Origin: a bacterium
Lineage (GTDB): Bacteria > Bacillota_I > Bacilli_A > RFN20 > CAG-826
Reading direction: 5' to 3'
Assembly (NCBI GenBank): GCA_004561785.1
Contig: SFUB01000029.1
Coordinates: forward strand, 1-14,699
Length of the DNA: 14,699 bases
Part shown: positions 13,608 to 14,699 of the stretch, piece by piece
How the letters are laid out: the number at the start of each line of letters is the position of its first letter
Position numbering within the stretch: position 1 is the first letter of the stretch
Program-made: the position numbers and the translations under genes
Notes under the pieces: model-generated
Told to the model about the DNA's origin: nothing
The model's database searches: none
The model's input: only the letters and a program-made list of their open reading frames with translations

Positions 13608-14534
13608 CTATTCCTTTTTGTCCGTGGAAACCGGACGCCCTTTTTCGTCGTAGTTGCTGGCGGTGCTTTTTTGTTTATTCGGATCGATGAAAATGAGCTT
13701 GGAGAACCAACCCGCCGCTTTCTTCGGCTTGGCTTCGGCTTCCCGGATCTTCTCGATGCCGTTTTCGATGACGGTTTTCACGGGATTCGGGATGGCTTCC
13801 TGAAGCCTTTCCCTGGCTTGGGCAACACCTTCTTTGTATTTGATCCTGATTTCGTCATAGCGCGCGCTTAGGCCAGATTTCCTAGCCCATTTCGCAACCC
13901 GGGTGAACACTCCGGCGGAGAGGATGAAATCAATGAGAATGACCCCATAGACGAGTCCCAAAAGGAAAATGAAACCGAAATGGGCCGGAGTCCCATCCGT
14001 TCCGAACATATAGGCATAGGCGACTTGGGCGAGTTTATAAACGAACGGGTTGAGCCCATAGTAGAAAATCACCGCGAGGGCGAACCAGATGAAGTTGAAT
14101 TGGGGGCAGATGATGCCCATGATGTTCCCCCTCATGTTCGTGTAATCCCAGAGTTTAACCTTGAAGCCCTTCACGAAGATAAGCCCCGCCACGAATTCCA
14201 AGAGGATCATGGACAAGGTCATGATGGCGATGGGGAGCAAGTCGGCGACGCAGGCGCCCCTAGCTTCGCCTAAGAAGTCGTAGAAACCATAAGGGTTATA
14301 GAAGGACCAAGACGGCAGGTAATAAAGAAGCAGGACGACCACCGTGAACATGAGGACGACCCCGAAGCCGTACAAAGGGAGCCAAGGGCCCCTCATGAAA
14401 CCGGGATTCACCCATTTCTTGGCGGTGAAGAATCTCCGGAAGAGGACTTCAAGAAGATAGCCAAGAAAAGCGCCGGTAAGAAACAAAAAGAGATAAAGGA
14501 GAATAGCCTGAACGGGTCTCAATCCAAAGATCAT
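13608..14534 (-). CDS. CmpB-family multi-helix membrane protein (PF06541)
   Basis: It resembles the family annotated as putative ABC-transporter type IV / CmpB, whose biochemical role is unsettled. The 308-residue protein has about five hydrophobic helices (roughly 8-32, 52-73, 98-121, 142-162, 185-208). Family signatures are GYLLEVLFRR (25-34) in helix 1, WVNPGFMRGPWLPLYGFG (41-58) and LWDYTNMRGNIMGIICPQFN (128-147). Residues 210-308 form a charged, Lys/Glu-rich soluble tail with helical character, unusual in length for the family as I know it. The start is ATG 14534, with GGAGG seven bases upstream; the frame is open to the window edge, but without an alternative start. No ATPase partner is present nearby, so a transporter role is not supported by context. 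Confidence 0.85.
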   Translation of the reverse strand: MIFGLRPVQAILLYLFLFLTGAFLGYLLEVLFRRFFTAKKWVNPGFMRGPWLPLYGFGVVLMFTVVVLLLYYLPSWSFYNPYGFYDFLGEARGACVADLLPIAIMTLSMILLEFVAGLIFVKGFKVKLWDYTNMRGNIMGIICPQFNFIWFALAVIFYYGLNPFVYKLAQVAYAYMFGTDGTPAHFGFIFLLGLVYGVILIDFILSAGVFTRVAKWARKSGLSARYDEIRIKYKEGVAQARERLQEAIPNPVKTVIENGIEKIREAEAKPKKAAGWFSKLIFIDPNKQKSTASNYDEKGRPVSTDKKE

Positions 14535-14599
14535 AGATAAGCCTCCGCTGAGATTGTTTCCATTTTGGTCGAAAAGCAGCCTCGTTACAATGGGGGCAA

Positions 14600-14629
14600 G
14601 AAAAACCCCGGGAGGAGAAAGCCCGGGGT
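14600..14629 (-). terminator. terminator of a gene beyond the right edge
   Basis: On the minus strand ACCCCGGG (14629-14622) pairs with CCCGGGGT (14612-14605), 8 bp with a 9-base loop, then TTTTC. A minus-strand gene entering from the right could end at the TGA at 14676-14674 (last residues KTRMPTS), but only eight codons are inside the window. It could instead be a leader terminator of the CmpB-family gene. A second hairpin, CCTCTT-TTTC-AAGAGG, lies at 14666-14681. Confidence 0.6.
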
Positions 14630-14699
14630 CGGAGGAAGCGAATGAGCCAAGAGGCGCGATAAGTCCCTCTTTTTCAAGAGGTGGGCATCCTCGTCTTCC

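Noticed and set aside
14640..14699. A T-box-like AGGGACTTATCGCG stretch on the minus strand at the right edge
   Set aside because: It lacks the conserved GGTGGNACCGCG core of T-box leaders and no specifier stem or aminoacyl-tRNA synthetase gene is visible.

Overview
The window is compact and GC-rich. It carries 12 confident protein genes, one small probable membrane gene and no rRNA, tRNA, mobile element or CRISPR array. Strong AGGAGG-type ribosome binding sites, Gram-positive-style intrinsic terminators, a purine riboswitch in front of an NCS2 purine permease, CcpA-like catabolite boxes and a pyruvate formate-lyase pair all fit a fermentative, low-complexity Firmicute (Bacillota, Bacilli/Erysipelotrichia/Mollicutes-like lineage, probably host-associated). 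The taxonomic call is an inference from gene content.

The dominant theme is nucleobase salvage and PRPP. From left to right: an IMP dehydrogenase without CBS domains (guaB, -), hypoxanthine phosphoribosyltransferase (hpt, +), uracil phosphoribosyltransferase (upp, -), a riboswitch-preceded hypoxanthine/guanine-type permease (pbuG-like, +), adenine phosphoribosyltransferase (apt, +), a small membrane protein (+), a small nitroreductase (+) and a uracil permease (uraA, -). Further right is PRPP synthetase (prs, -), which makes the co-substrate that hpt, upp and apt consume. Imported bases are therefore turned into IMP/GMP, UMP and AMP, and GuaB can send IMP on towards GMP.

Between uraA and prs lie an unrecognised 311-residue soluble protein (+) and the anaerobic pyruvate module pflB-pflA (-). 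The rightmost gene (-) is a CmpB-family (PF06541) multi-helix membrane protein with a long soluble tail.

Most genes are single transcription units. Convergent pairs (hpt/upp, nitroreductase/uraA, unknown/pflA) share one bidirectional hairpin terminator. The regulatory layer is the most interesting part: a slightly divergent purine aptamer followed by a hairpin that can mask the permease ribosome binding site; an intrinsic terminator inside the uraA leader; one palindromic cre-like box (core AAGCGCT) recurring in front of guaB/hpt, uraA, pflB (tandem) and prs; and an FNR-like palindrome upstream of pflB. I found no clear evidence of a wholly new biological system.
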